The notes beneath the pieces were generated by a model. The model made no database searches and was not told the DNA's origin. It worked only from the letters and a program-made list of their open reading frames with translations. Of a DNA stretch of 64,000 bases, positions 51,901 to 58,766 are shown one piece after another. The DNA is from Mesorhizobium sp. L-2-11. GTDB taxonomy: Bacteria > Pseudomonadota > Alphaproteobacteria > Rhizobiales > Rhizobiaceae. The position numbers and the translations under genes were made by a program. Every line of letters begins with the position of its first letter. Position 1 is the stretch's first letter. The stretch lies in assembly GCF_016756595.1 (NCBI RefSeq), contig NZ_AP023257.1, forward strand, positions 2,868,001 to 2,932,000, in the 5' to 3' direction.

Positions 51901-53820
51901 ACCTCCGGCGGCACCGTCATTCGCGGCATCGATGTCGATCTGACCCGCGACGGCGACTGGACCGGCTTTTCCGGCGGCGCCACCGTAAAGGACATTCCGG
52001 CCAGGGCGGCCGGCCGCGTCAGGCTCGCCAATGGCACGACGACGGTCGAGCTCGCCTCCGGCCAGGCGACCATGCGCGGCATCAAGGCGGCGATCGCCCA
52101 GACCTCGACCATCACCATCGCCAACGGCACCACCAGCCTGGACAGGCTCGCACTCAACCTCGGCGGCGGCACGGCGACGGTTTCGGGCAAGGTCGGGGAG
52201 GCGCTCAATCTCAACGCGACGCTGGCGCGGGTGCCGATGTCGCTCGCCAACAGTTTCTCGCCCGGCCTCGATGCCGCCGGCTCGATCTCGGGCACGGTGA
52301 AGGTGACGGGCGCGCCGGCCAATCCGGCCGTCGCCTTCAAGGTCGACGCCGCAGGCGTCCAGACGTCGCAGACCCGCGGCGCCGGTTTCGGCGGCATGGG
52401 CGTTTCGTCCTCCGGCACGTTTTCCGGTAACAGACTGAGCTTCGAGGCCAATATGAGCGATGCCGCCGGCCTCGGCCTCAAGGGCGGCGGCACGATGACG
52501 ACATCAGGCACGCCCACCCTTGATCTCGACTTTTCCGGCAAGGTGCCGTTCGCCTTCCTGACCCGGACGCTGGCCGCGCAAGGCCTGTCGTTGAACGGCA
52601 CGGCCGACGTCAATTTGAAGGTGCGCGGCCCGGCGACGGCGCCGGTGATCTCAGGCACGGTCCGCACGTCGGGTGCCCGCCTGATCGATGCACGCTCGGG
52701 ACTTGCGATCAACGACATCACCGCCGATGTGGCGATCGGCGATGGCGTCGCCAGGATCAACCGCCTGACCGGCAATTTGTCGACGCGCGGCAGCCTGTCG
52801 GCCAGCGGCACGGTCGGCATCAATCCGGCGCAGGGCTTTCCGGCCGACCTGTCGGTCAAGCTCGTCGACGGCCGCTACACCGACGGCAGGGTGGTCACCG
52901 CCAATCTCGGCGGCGACCTGACCATCAAGGGGCCACTCGCGTCGGCGCCGGTGATCTCGGGTACGATCAACCTGGCCAAGACCGTCATCACCGTTCCCGA
53001 AAAGCTGCCGGGCTCGCTGGCGGCGCTCAACGTCAGGCACAAGAACGCACCGGCCGCCGTGCGCGCGCAGGACAAGGCGCTGCGCCCGGCGACGGCGAGC
53101 AGCAGCAGCGGCGGCGGCGGCCTCAACCTCGATGTCACGGTCAACGCGCCCAGCCAGATCTTCATCCAGGGCAGGGGGGTCGATGCCGAGCTTGGCGGTT
53201 CGCTGCGGCTGACCGGCCCAGCATCGTCGCCGCAAGCGGTCGGCACCTTTGACTTGCAGCGCGGTCGGCTGTCGATCCTGGCCAAGCGGCTGACCTTCAC
53301 CGAAGGCACGGTCGGCTTTTCGGGGTCGCTGGTACCTTATCTCAATCTCACGGCGACATCGACGACGAGCAGCACCACCGTCACCATCGTGGTGTCGGGC
53401 GAGGCGACCAATCCGAAATTCAACTTCTCGTCGGTGCCGGCGCTGCCGGAAGACGAGGTCCTGGCGCAACTGATTTTCGGCCGCTCGATGTCGAACCTGT
53501 CGCCGCTGCAGATCGCCCAGCTTGCCGAAGCCGCCGCGCAACTGGCCGGTATCGGCGGCTCGACCTCGCTGCTCCAGAACCTGCGCAGCGCCATCGGCGT
53601 CGACGATCTCGACGTCATCACCGACGAGGAGGGCGGCACTGCGGTCTCGGCAGGCAAATATCTCAACGACCGCACCTATGTGACGATCCAGAAGGGCGAC
53701 AAGCCGGGTTCGGGCAAGGCGGCGATCGATCTCGACGTCGGCCGCGGCGTCAAATTGCGCGGCGAGGCGACAGACGCCGGCGAAGCCAAGGGCGGCGTTT
53801 TCTACGAGCGCGAGTACTAA
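45904..53820 (+). CDS. tamB: TamB, giant translocation and assembly module inner membrane subunit
   Basis: 2638 residues from ATG 45904 (overlaps tamA stop; ATG 45910 also possible). One N-terminal membrane anchor (RIALYTLLVLVAAVVGALVVL) is followed by a very long beta-rich periplasmic region and the C-terminal DUF490/TamB domain, with GLNLDVTVNAPSQIFIQGRG, GRLSILAKRLTFTEGTVGFSG and LPEDEVLAQLIFGRSM. TamB bridges inner and outer membranes as a lipid- or protein-guiding groove and works with TamA. Common lengths are about 1250-1600. Here a 622-residue unit is repeated: starts near residues 755, 1377 and 1999 fall exactly 1866 bases apart. Removing two units leaves about 1394 residues, a normal size. 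Confidence 0.93.
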   Translation: MTMFKRVLRIALYTLLVLVAAVVGALVVLTKTERGRANLAGIISTVASSDDRKVTVSGIDGIWSGALTVDHVVLEDRQGAWLVARKVAVDWSPLALLSKNFSAGRVAADRIELARLPVAGTQPSQAGATTLPVSLDIRQIDLPEIALGQALAGSGIAELAARGSFKADAAPLALETSLNITRRDGRQGKVDANIHFAPADNKLNLDLKASEPAGGIIANLLKLPDAPAVNIVVTGTGPVANWSGIGTFVVDGQIVAQLTGRHQVTDKGNYVEAKGDGDFQRFLPDNLKSLFAGKTSFDLAGTAIVTGGVEVERANIDSDAVHGTAAGIIDPNGASDLSVDLAAKGPPIVLSLGAAAQPVTVAITGATARAFGGGKAPIVDIGASLVSVVAGGTRVDDLVAEIHSDGFDIQDRSGPVTIKLIAGGLNTDVATLAPLVTGRVTADLAGSVSTDEIVVDQGTLRSDALNASVTSKVTLADLAMTLKMNADAVSTALPPQIRPVLGERVTFSATATRDPQGLFAANALQLNSGSLSASGTASATGTDIQADIRGTLGDVSVLSPMVGVPVGGGVNFALAASGARSAPDFSVSADSDSLTASGRTVKTIKLTATGKADIVNPAADVALTGSVDDQPLDLRASLVTHDGTRSLNGLSLSLADNKVSGDLVLDDSLLPLGTLTLEAPDIGPLAALAGQTAAGDVQGSIRLSNDGGAPTVAIDMTSGSISRGDLAAKTIAVNALVANYLKAPAISGTIKADTVTSGATVISGIGVDLKRDGDWTGFSGGATVAGIPATAEGRVKIADGTTRIEIASGDATIRGIRAAIAQPSSLSVANGTASIEKLMLDVGGGSVALSGTAGQTLDLAAEFSALPAALANDFSAGLDAAGTLGGTAQVTGPSAAPDIRFDAQLSGAETSQTRQAGLGPLNLDAAGSFSSTGGVAIDRATLSGDKISGKAAGTINPNGASDFSLDLASTGPSLPLALGSTESPIKLELQALSVEVAGQGMQSTLNISATLPSAATNLAKAEGIALALHSDAFDLKGRAGPISGTVTADKIGLDNPTIAPLLAGKITAKVAGDLATDTIVIDSGSVTSEVLDSGFNGRVSLADGAIDLNLRAVAASAALPAAARGVLAERTQLSAALKREANGNVIANAIRLVSGAFSADGQASLADNKVSADVKGALADISLLSGDAKGAITFALNAQGAVTAPDLSLTVDSERLSVAAREITGLKLTATGKGDIASPAADISLTGSVNDEPLDFKASLVTRQGKRSINGLSLSLGDNKVSGDLALDDRFLPLGTVALDLTDISPLAALALEKANGDVRGTIAFSKTGNAPEVTVKASTASITRGDVSANTVTIDASIANYLAAPAISGKIRADSVTSGGTVIRGIDVDLTRDGDWTGFSGGATVKDIPARAEGRVKIADGTTSIEIASGEATIRGIKAGIAQPSSLSIANGTASIEKLMLDIGGGSVAVSGTAGQTLDLAAEFSALPAALANDFSPGLDAAGRLGGTAQVTGPSAAPDIRFDAQLSGAETSQTRQAGLGPLNLDAAGSFSSTGGVAIDRATLSGDKISGKAAGTINPNGASDFSLDLASTGPSLPLALGSTESPIKLELRALSVKAAGQGTQPRLDISAVLPSVATKFSDVEGLTLALHSDAFDVKSRTGPVSGTVTANKIGLDNPTIAPLLAGKITAQVAGSLATDGIVIDSGSVRGDALNTGFNGRISLGDGAIDLNLKTDAVSAALPAAARGVLAQRTELSAALKRDANGNVTANAIRLVSGALTADGQASLADNKLTVDIKGALADISLLSGDANGAITFALNAQGASTAPELSLTVNSDRLSVAEREITGLSLTATGKADAANPAANVQLTGNVAGQPLQGSAVLATSDGKRAIDGLLLSLGKNRISGDLALDEAFVPEGSVALDLPDIGPLAALALEKAEGDVRGTIVFSKTGNAPEVTVKASTASIASGDVSAKTVTIDASIANYLAAPVISGKIRADSVTSGGTVIRGIDVDLTRDGDWTGFSGGATVKDIPARAAGRVRLANGTTTVELASGQATMRGIKAAIAQTSTITIANGTTSLDRLALNLGGGTATVSGKVGEALNLNATLARVPMSLANSFSPGLDAAGSISGTVKVTGAPANPAVAFKVDAAGVQTSQTRGAGFGGMGVSSSGTFSGNRLSFEANMSDAAGLGLKGGGTMTTSGTPTLDLDFSGKVPFAFLTRTLAAQGLSLNGTADVNLKVRGPATAPVISGTVRTSGARLIDARSGLAINDITADVAIGDGVARINRLTGNLSTRGSLSASGTVGINPAQGFPADLSVKLVDGRYTDGRVVTANLGGDLTIKGPLASAPVISGTINLAKTVITVPEKLPGSLAALNVRHKNAPAAVRAQDKALRPATASSSSGGGGLNLDVTVNAPSQIFIQGRGVDAELGGSLRLTGPASSPQAVGTFDLQRGRLSILAKRLTFTEGTVGFSGSLVPYLNLTATSTTSSTTVTIVVSGEATNPKFNFSSVPALPEDEVLAQLIFGRSMSNLSPLQIAQLAEAAAQLAGIGGSTSLLQNLRSAIGVDDLDVITDEEGGTAVSAGKYLNDRTYVTIQKGDKPGSGKAAIDLDVGRGVKLRGEATDAGEAKGGVFYEREY
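48167..52010 (+). repeat. tandem 1866-bp in-frame coding repeat within tamB
   Basis: Marker segments recur at a constant spacing of 1866 bases: for example a phrase beginning at 48167, 50033 and 51899 (Val-Thr-Ser-Gly ... DGDWTGFSGGATV). Stretches such as 48600-48830 and 50466-50696 are nearly identical at DNA level; 49860-50130 and 51726-51996 also are. Strong identity ends about 52010, after which the third copy diverges into the ordinary TamB C-terminus. A more diverged related unit precedes 48167. Pattern fits two rounds of unequal crossing over. Confidence 0.85.
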
Positions 53821-53840
53821 GCCGGCCGACGCGCATGTTG

Positions 53841-53909
53841 CCGAAATCGGAAGCGATTTTCAGATAAAGCGCGTCGCGTTAGGCCAGCCTCATGCGACGC
53901 GCTTTAGAT
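53841..53909. repeat. RIME-like repeat, possible tamB terminator
   Basis: First half CCGAAATCGGAAGCGATTTT resembles the hairpin at 30063; the second is a strong stem, AAAGCGCGTCGC (53866-53877) with GCGACGCGCTTT (53894-53905) and a 16-base loop. It starts 21 bases after the tamB stop. Confidence 0.6.
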
Positions 53910-53945
53910 TAGTTGTTGTTCATGCATGTCGTTGTCGCAAAACCG

Positions 53946-54010
53946 CTGCACAGTTTTGCGCGACTAGCTATGGCTCTGCACAGTGATCGTGACTAGCAGC
54001 TCTGCACAGT
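53946..54010 (+). repeat. three short direct repeats CTGCACAGT
   Basis: Copies at 53946-53954, 53976-53984 and 54002-54010, 30 and 26 bases apart; GACTAGC also occurs after the first two. A decayed tandem array; no function seen. Confidence 0.6.
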
Positions 54011-54124
54011 GACTTTGCCAGGTCGGGGCCGATCGGCAGCAACCGCCGGTGGTGTCTGTCAGCCGCCAATCTCGATGGCAAATCGCGACTTTTGTGATTG
54101 GCCGAACCACCCATCCTCTTCGTC

Positions 54125-54172
54125 ATCCCAGGGCGAAGCAAGGAGCGAAGCGACGCGCGCAGACCCTGGGAT
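54125..54172. repeat. dispersed repeat with ATCCCAGGG / CCCTGGGAT arms
   Basis: Perfect nine-base inverted arms around a GAAGCAAGGAGCGAAGCGA core. I recall similar sequences dispersed in Mesorhizobium and related genomes; only one copy occurs in this window. Confidence 0.5.
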
Positions 54173-54237
54173 CCATTGCGTGACATCAGCCGAAGAATGC
54201 CACGGCTTAGGATAACAACCGACCTGTGGCGATCCTT

Positions 54238-54414
54238 CGCGCCCCCCTCTGTCCTGCCGGACATCTCCCCCGCGTGGGGGAGATCGGCAGCTTCGCGGAC
54301 AGCGTCCTTTTTGCAAGGTTGGTGATTGGCGAAATCAGTGATGAAGGCCAATCTCCCCCACGTGGGGGAGATGCCAAGTTTTTGGTAAAGAGGGGCAGGA
54401 CAGAGGGGGCGCGA
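54238..54414. repeat. approximately 160-bp palindromic repeat element, copy 3 (variant)
   Basis: Left arm CGCGCCCCCCTCTGTCCTGC with inner hairpin ATCTCCCCCGCGTGGGGGA; the right arm ends GGACAGAGGGGGCGCG but has an altered inner part (GCCAAGTTTTTGGTAAAG). The core GCAAGGTTGGTGATTGGCGA is shared with copy 4 at 63381 in the other orientation type. Confidence 0.75.
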
Positions 54415-54629
54415 AAGATCGCTACGGAACGCTTTTATTCTGAACCGCTGCAGCTCGAACGAAATCTGCCGGGCAATAGCGATTTTGCGCCAAGACTGTC
54501 GTTATCACGCGAACTGCTTCCCTTCCAAAGTTGCACATTCCTTGGCATGTTCCCAACCCGTGCCGTTTTTGACATCATGGCCCGGATGCGGAATGGTAAA
54601 AGGCAGAAAGCCAACAATGGGAGTTCTCG

Positions 54630-56285
54630 ATGACAATCTACAAGAGTAATGGTGACCGCGTTCCGGATCACATCCATGCAATGGCCGAGGAAGCCAGGGC
54701 GGGACGTGTTGATCGCCGCGAGTTTCTCGCTTTGGCCAGTGTCTTCGGCGCGTCCACGGCGATGGCCTATGGCATGCTCGGCCTTGCCGACCCGACGCCG
54801 GCGAGAGCGCAGGACGTGCAGGGCAAGAAGGGCGGCATACTGAAGGTCGCTATGTGGATCAAGGATCCGAAGGATCCGCGCAAGGCCGACTGGTCGGAAA
54901 TCGCCAATGCCGAGCGCCAGGCGATCGAGCCGTTGGTCAAGTACACAAACGAATACACGTTCCGCCCCTATTTGCTCGAGAGCTGGGACGTCAACGACGA
55001 TGCCACCGAATACACCCTGCATGTGCGCAAGGGCGTCACCTGGAACAACGGCGATCCGTTCACCGCCGACGATGTCATCTTCAACTTCAAGCGTTGGGCC
55101 GACAAGAAGGCCGAAGGCAATTCGATGCCCGGTCGTCTCGGCTCGCTGGTAAAGGACGACAAGCTGGATGAGAGCGCCGTCACCAAGGTCGATGATCACA
55201 CGATCAAGCTGACGCTCAGCACGCCGGATATCGCGCTCATCCCCAACGTATGCGACTATCCCGGCCTCGTCGTCCACAAGACCTTCGACGAAAAGGGCGG
55301 CGATTTCAAAGCCTGCCCGATCGGCACCGGCCCATTTGAATTGGTCTCCTACGATGTCGGCCAGAAGGTCGTCTACAAGCGCCGCGAAGACAACAAATGG
55401 TGGGACGGCGAGGTCTTTCTCGATGGCATCGAGTTCATCGACTATGGCACCGATCCGGCGGCGATGGTCAGCGCTTTCGAAGCCGGCGAAGTCCATACCA
55501 ATTTCGAGACGTCGGCCGACTATGTGTCGATCCTCGACGGTGTCGATCTGGTCAAGTCCGAGGTGGTCACCGCTTCGACGATCGTCTGCCGCACCAATGT
55601 GACCAACAAGCCTTATGACGATCAGAAGGTTCGCAACGCGCTGCAGCTTGCGGTCGACAACGCTGTCGTCCTGCAGCTCGGCTACGGCAATGCCGGCACA
55701 GTTGCCGAAAACCACCATGTCTCGCCAATCCATCCGGAATATTACGAGCTGGCGAAGATTGCTCGCGATCCGGCCAAGGCAAAGGCGCTGATGGCGGAAG
55801 CTGGCCAGGCCGACTTCGAGCACGAGCTGATCACGGTCGACGAAGACTGGCACAAGAACACCGGCGATGCGATTGCCGCGCAGATGCGCGACGCCGGCAT
55901 CAAGGTCAAGCGCACGGTGCTGCCGGGCTCGACCTTCTGGAACGACTGGACCAAATATCCGCTGTCGATGACCAACTGGAACATGCGGCCGCTCGGAGTC
56001 CAGGTTCTGGCGATCGGCTATCGCAGCGGTGAAGCCTGGAACGAGACGGCATGGGCGAATGCGGAGTGGGACGCCAAGCTCAACGCGGCGCTCGCTGTCG
56101 CCGACCCCGCCAAGCGCAAGGAAATGATGAAGGACATCGAGCAGATCCTGCAGGATTCCGGCATCATCATCCAGCCTTACTGGCGCAAGCTCTACAGCCA
56201 TTCGGTCGCTGCCGTTAAGAACTACGCCATGCACCCGACCTTCGAGCGCGACTACGGCAAGGTCTGGCTCGACGAGGAGGCCTGA
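54630..56285 (+). CDS. peptide/oligosaccharide ABC transporter substrate-binding protein (SBP family 5)
   Basis: 551 residues, usual for the DppA/OppA family. The N-terminus has a twin-arginine motif, [10 protein letters not shown] with Arg29-Arg30, so it is probably exported folded by Tat. Family features: [30 protein letters not shown] region, [33 protein letters not shown] and [12 protein letters not shown] 12-base hairpin follows the gene, then two permeases and a fused ATPase, giving a full transporter. Ligand unknown; peptides, opines or glycosides are all possible. Confidence 0.93.
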   Translation: MTIYKSNGDRVPDHIHAMAEEARAGRVDRREFLALASVFGASTAMAYGMLGLADPTPARAQDVQGKKGGILKVAMWIKDPKDPRKADWSEIANAERQAIEPLVKYTNEYTFRPYLLESWDVNDDATEYTLHVRKGVTWNNGDPFTADDVIFNFKRWADKKAEGNSMPGRLGSLVKDDKLDESAVTKVDDHTIKLTLSTPDIALIPNVCDYPGLVVHKTFDEKGGDFKACPIGTGPFELVSYDVGQKVVYKRREDNKWWDGEVFLDGIEFIDYGTDPAAMVSAFEAGEVHTNFETSADYVSILDGVDLVKSEVVTASTIVCRTNVTNKPYDDQKVRNALQLAVDNAVVLQLGYGNAGTVAENHHVSPIHPEYYELAKIARDPAKAKALMAEAGQADFEHELITVDEDWHKNTGDAIAAQMRDAGIKVKRTVLPGSTFWNDWTKYPLSMTNWNMRPLGVQVLAIGYRSGEAWNETAWANAEWDAKLNAALAVADPAKRKEMMKDIEQILQDSGIIIQPYWRKLYSHSVAAVKNYAMHPTFERDYGKVWLDEEA

Positions 56286-56296
56286 TCGGATCGATC

Positions 56297-56323
56297 GTGG
56301 AAGGGGCGGTTCGCCCCTTCCAC
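56297..56323 (+). terminator. intercistronic hairpin after the binding-protein gene
   Basis: Perfect 12-base stem GTGGAAGGGGCG / CGCCCCTTCCAC with loop GTT, 12 bases after the stop and without a T-run. Likely limits read-through or protects the upstream mRNA, so binding protein is made in excess. A second weak hairpin lies near 56440-56470. Confidence 0.65.
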
Positions 56324-56509
56324 CCACGCCTTGCATGATCCCACAACCGAAGCTCGGCGCAGCAAAAAACGCGGGCTCTTCGGACAGGGACGTGCAATAA
56401 AACAGGGTTGATCGCATTCTGAGGGTCCGTTTGACAGCCAGCTCTGCCGCTTGCGGCTGAACTGGCTCCGAGCCGGCCTCAACCCCAACCAGACCGGCAG
56501 GGGACCGCC

Positions 56510-57544
56510 ATGCTTTCTTTCATCCTTCGACGCCTCGGCACCATGGCATTGACGATGCTGTGCCTGACGATGGTCGTGTTCTTCCTGATCAATCTCGACC
56601 CCAATCTGAAAAAACTGGCGATCAGCCAGACCGAAATGCACACCTCGGCCGAGCAGCTCGAAGACTGGCTGGTCAACCATGGCTACCGGCAGAATTTCTT
56701 CTCCCGCTATGCTCAATGGCTGGGTATCGTGCCCAAACAGCCGGTCACAGATCCGGCAACCGGCAAACCCGCGCGACGTTTTTCCTTCTGCAACGATCCT
56801 GTCGAGCCAACATTCTCCGGCGTGCTGCAGGGTGACTTCGGCTGCTCGACCAAGTTCAAGACAACGGTCGCGTCAAAACTTTTCCCGGCGCTTGGCGCCA
56901 CCGGAATCCTGATGTTCTGGGTGCTTGTGGTGATGGTGCCGATCTCGTTGCTGATCGGCATCCTCGCCGGCATGCGCGAAGGCTCGCGAACCGACCGGAC
57001 CTTGTCGGTCGCCTCGATCACCTCGACGGCGACGCCCGAATATGTGTCCGGCGTCATTTTCACCGTCATCTTCGCCTCGTGGCTCGGCCTGCTGAACGGT
57101 TCGGCGGCTTCCGCCAGCCGGGGCATCACCTTCTACAACTTCACCTTGCCGGTGATGACGCTGGCGATCTATGGCATCGGCTATATCGCCCGCATGACCC
57201 GTGCCTCGATGGTCGAGGTGATGACGCAACAATATATCCGCACCGCCCGGTTGAAGGGCCTCTCCTTCGGCAGCGTCGTGGTCAAGCACGCGCTGCGCAA
57301 CGCGCTGATCGCGCCGTTCACCGTCATCATGCTGCAATTTCCCTGGCTGCTCACCGGCGTCGTCATCGTCGAGGTGATGTTCCGCTACCAGGGGTTTGGC
57401 TACACGCTGGTCGAGGCGGCCGGCAACAACGATATCGATCTTTTGCTCGGCTGCTCCCTGGTTTCGGTGTTCATCGTCCTGATCACGCAGCTCATTTCCG
57501 ATGTCGGCTACGCGTTTCTCAATCCGCGTATCAGAGTTCAATAG
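56510..57544 (+). CDS. ABC transporter permease (DppB/OppB type)
   Basis: 344 residues; six membrane segments. Starts MLSFILRRLGTMALTMLCLT as usual for DppB, with a periplasmic segment after the first helix (about residues 30-120) and the EAA loop RTARLKGLSFGSVVVKHALRNALIAPFT; ends near DVGYAFLNPRIRV. GGGGA precedes the ATG. Pairs with the next gene. Confidence 0.93.
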   Translation: MLSFILRRLGTMALTMLCLTMVVFFLINLDPNLKKLAISQTEMHTSAEQLEDWLVNHGYRQNFFSRYAQWLGIVPKQPVTDPATGKPARRFSFCNDPVEPTFSGVLQGDFGCSTKFKTTVASKLFPALGATGILMFWVLVVMVPISLLIGILAGMREGSRTDRTLSVASITSTATPEYVSGVIFTVIFASWLGLLNGSAASASRGITFYNFTLPVMTLAIYGIGYIARMTRASMVEVMTQQYIRTARLKGLSFGSVVVKHALRNALIAPFTVIMLQFPWLLTGVVIVEVMFRYQGFGYTLVEAAGNNDIDLLLGCSLVSVFIVLITQLISDVGYAFLNPRIRVQ

Positions 57545-57556
57545 GGGATCGAGCGG

Positions 57557-58714
57557 ATGCAGCTTGAATATATCGGCGCCTTCAATGTGGTGCTTGGCGT
57601 GCTTGCGCGTTTCTGGCCGGTCTGGATCGCTCTCGTCCTGGTGATGGGGGCGAGCTTCGCCTACAAGAAGAGGCTTGGCCTCTACGGTCAGCTCTTCGAC
57701 AGCAGCGTCGGCATCGTTGGCGTCGGCATCTGCCTATTCTGGCTGTTCACGGCGATCTTCGCGTCGACCGTCTCGCCGTTCAATCCGCTTGTCCAGATCC
57801 CGATCATGAAGGACGCGCTGCCGGGCGCGGTCGAGCCGCAATCGGGACTTGTCTACCTGTTCGGCGGCGACAAGCTTGCCCGCGACGTGTTCAGCCGCAT
57901 GGTCTACGGCAGCCAGATCGTGCTGATCATCGCGCCGGCGGCGACCGGGTTTGCGCTGATGGTCGGCATCACGCTCGGCCTGCCGGCCGGCTATTATGGC
58001 GGCAGGATCGATACGGTGCTGTCATTCCTCGCCAACCTGGTGCTTGCCTTCCCGGTGATCCTGCTGTTCTACCTTCTGGTGACGCCGGGCATCATGGAGA
58101 CCCCTATACCCTATGCGATGGCCGGCCTGTTCTTCCTGTTCCCGATCATCTTCTTCAGCGTGCTGTTCTGGACGCGCTACAAGAAACGGCCCGACCGCCT
58201 TTACATCCTCCTGGGGCTGACGCTGATCGTTGGCGGCTGGGTCTATGCCGGCCTGGTCTTCGATGCCGATCCGTTCAGGATCATCCATATCGATCCCAAC
58301 CAGCTCAACATCTTCGTGGCGGTGGTGTTCGCCTCCAGCCCCGGCGTGTTCCGCATCGTGCGCGGCCTGGTCATGGACATCAAAACGCGCGACTATGTGG
58401 CGGCGGCGCAGACGCGCGGTGAATCGCCCTGGTACATCATGCTGTGGGAGATACTTCCCAATGCGCGCGGGCCGCTGATCGTCGATGCCTGCCTGCGTAT
58501 CGGCTACACCACGATCCTGCTCGGCACGCTCGGCTATTTCGGCCTCGGTCTGGCGCCCGAGAGCCCGGACTGGGGCACCGCGATCAAGGATGCCAGCCGG
58601 CTGCTGCGCTCCTTCATCCATCCGGCGCTGCCGCCGACGATCGCGCTGATGTCGTTCGTGCTGGGCCTAAATCTCTTGGCCGACTCGCTGCGTGAGCAAT
58701 CGATGAAAGATTGA
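57557..58714 (+). CDS. ABC transporter permease (DppC/OppC type), long form
   Basis: 385 residues, longer than the usual 280-300. The extra length is an N-terminal membrane helix (FWPVWIALVLVMGASFAYKK) and an inserted segment near residues 175-250 with further hydrophobic stretches. The core has KLARDVFSRMVYGSQIVLII and the EAA loop YVAAAQTRGESPWYIMLWEILPNARGPLI. Starts 12 bases after the first permease. Confidence 0.92.
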   Translation: MQLEYIGAFNVVLGVLARFWPVWIALVLVMGASFAYKKRLGLYGQLFDSSVGIVGVGICLFWLFTAIFASTVSPFNPLVQIPIMKDALPGAVEPQSGLVYLFGGDKLARDVFSRMVYGSQIVLIIAPAATGFALMVGITLGLPAGYYGGRIDTVLSFLANLVLAFPVILLFYLLVTPGIMETPIPYAMAGLFFLFPIIFFSVLFWTRYKKRPDRLYILLGLTLIVGGWVYAGLVFDADPFRIIHIDPNQLNIFVAVVFASSPGVFRIVRGLVMDIKTRDYVAAAQTRGESPWYIMLWEILPNARGPLIVDACLRIGYTTILLGTLGYFGLGLAPESPDWGTAIKDASRLLRSFIHPALPPTIALMSFVLGLNLLADSLREQSMKD

Positions 58715-58766
58715 TGGACGGGTTCTCGACCCGATATGCTTGAAAGAACCAGGATTGGAGCGACCC

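Larger units (their letters stand above)
53821..54629. other. 809-base repeat-rich intergenic region after tamB
   Basis: Without a supportable gene. It contains in order: a RIME-like repeat (53841-53909), three CTGCACAGT direct repeats (53946-54010), a repeat with ATCCCAGGG arms (54125-54172), a 160-bp palindromic element (54238-54414) and then about 215 bases that must include the promoter of the peptide-binding protein gene. Confidence 0.65.

Noticed and set aside
53841..54629. Small genes in the intergenic region before the peptide-binding protein
   Set aside because: Frames there run through repeats, lack ribosome-binding sites and show no conserved pattern.
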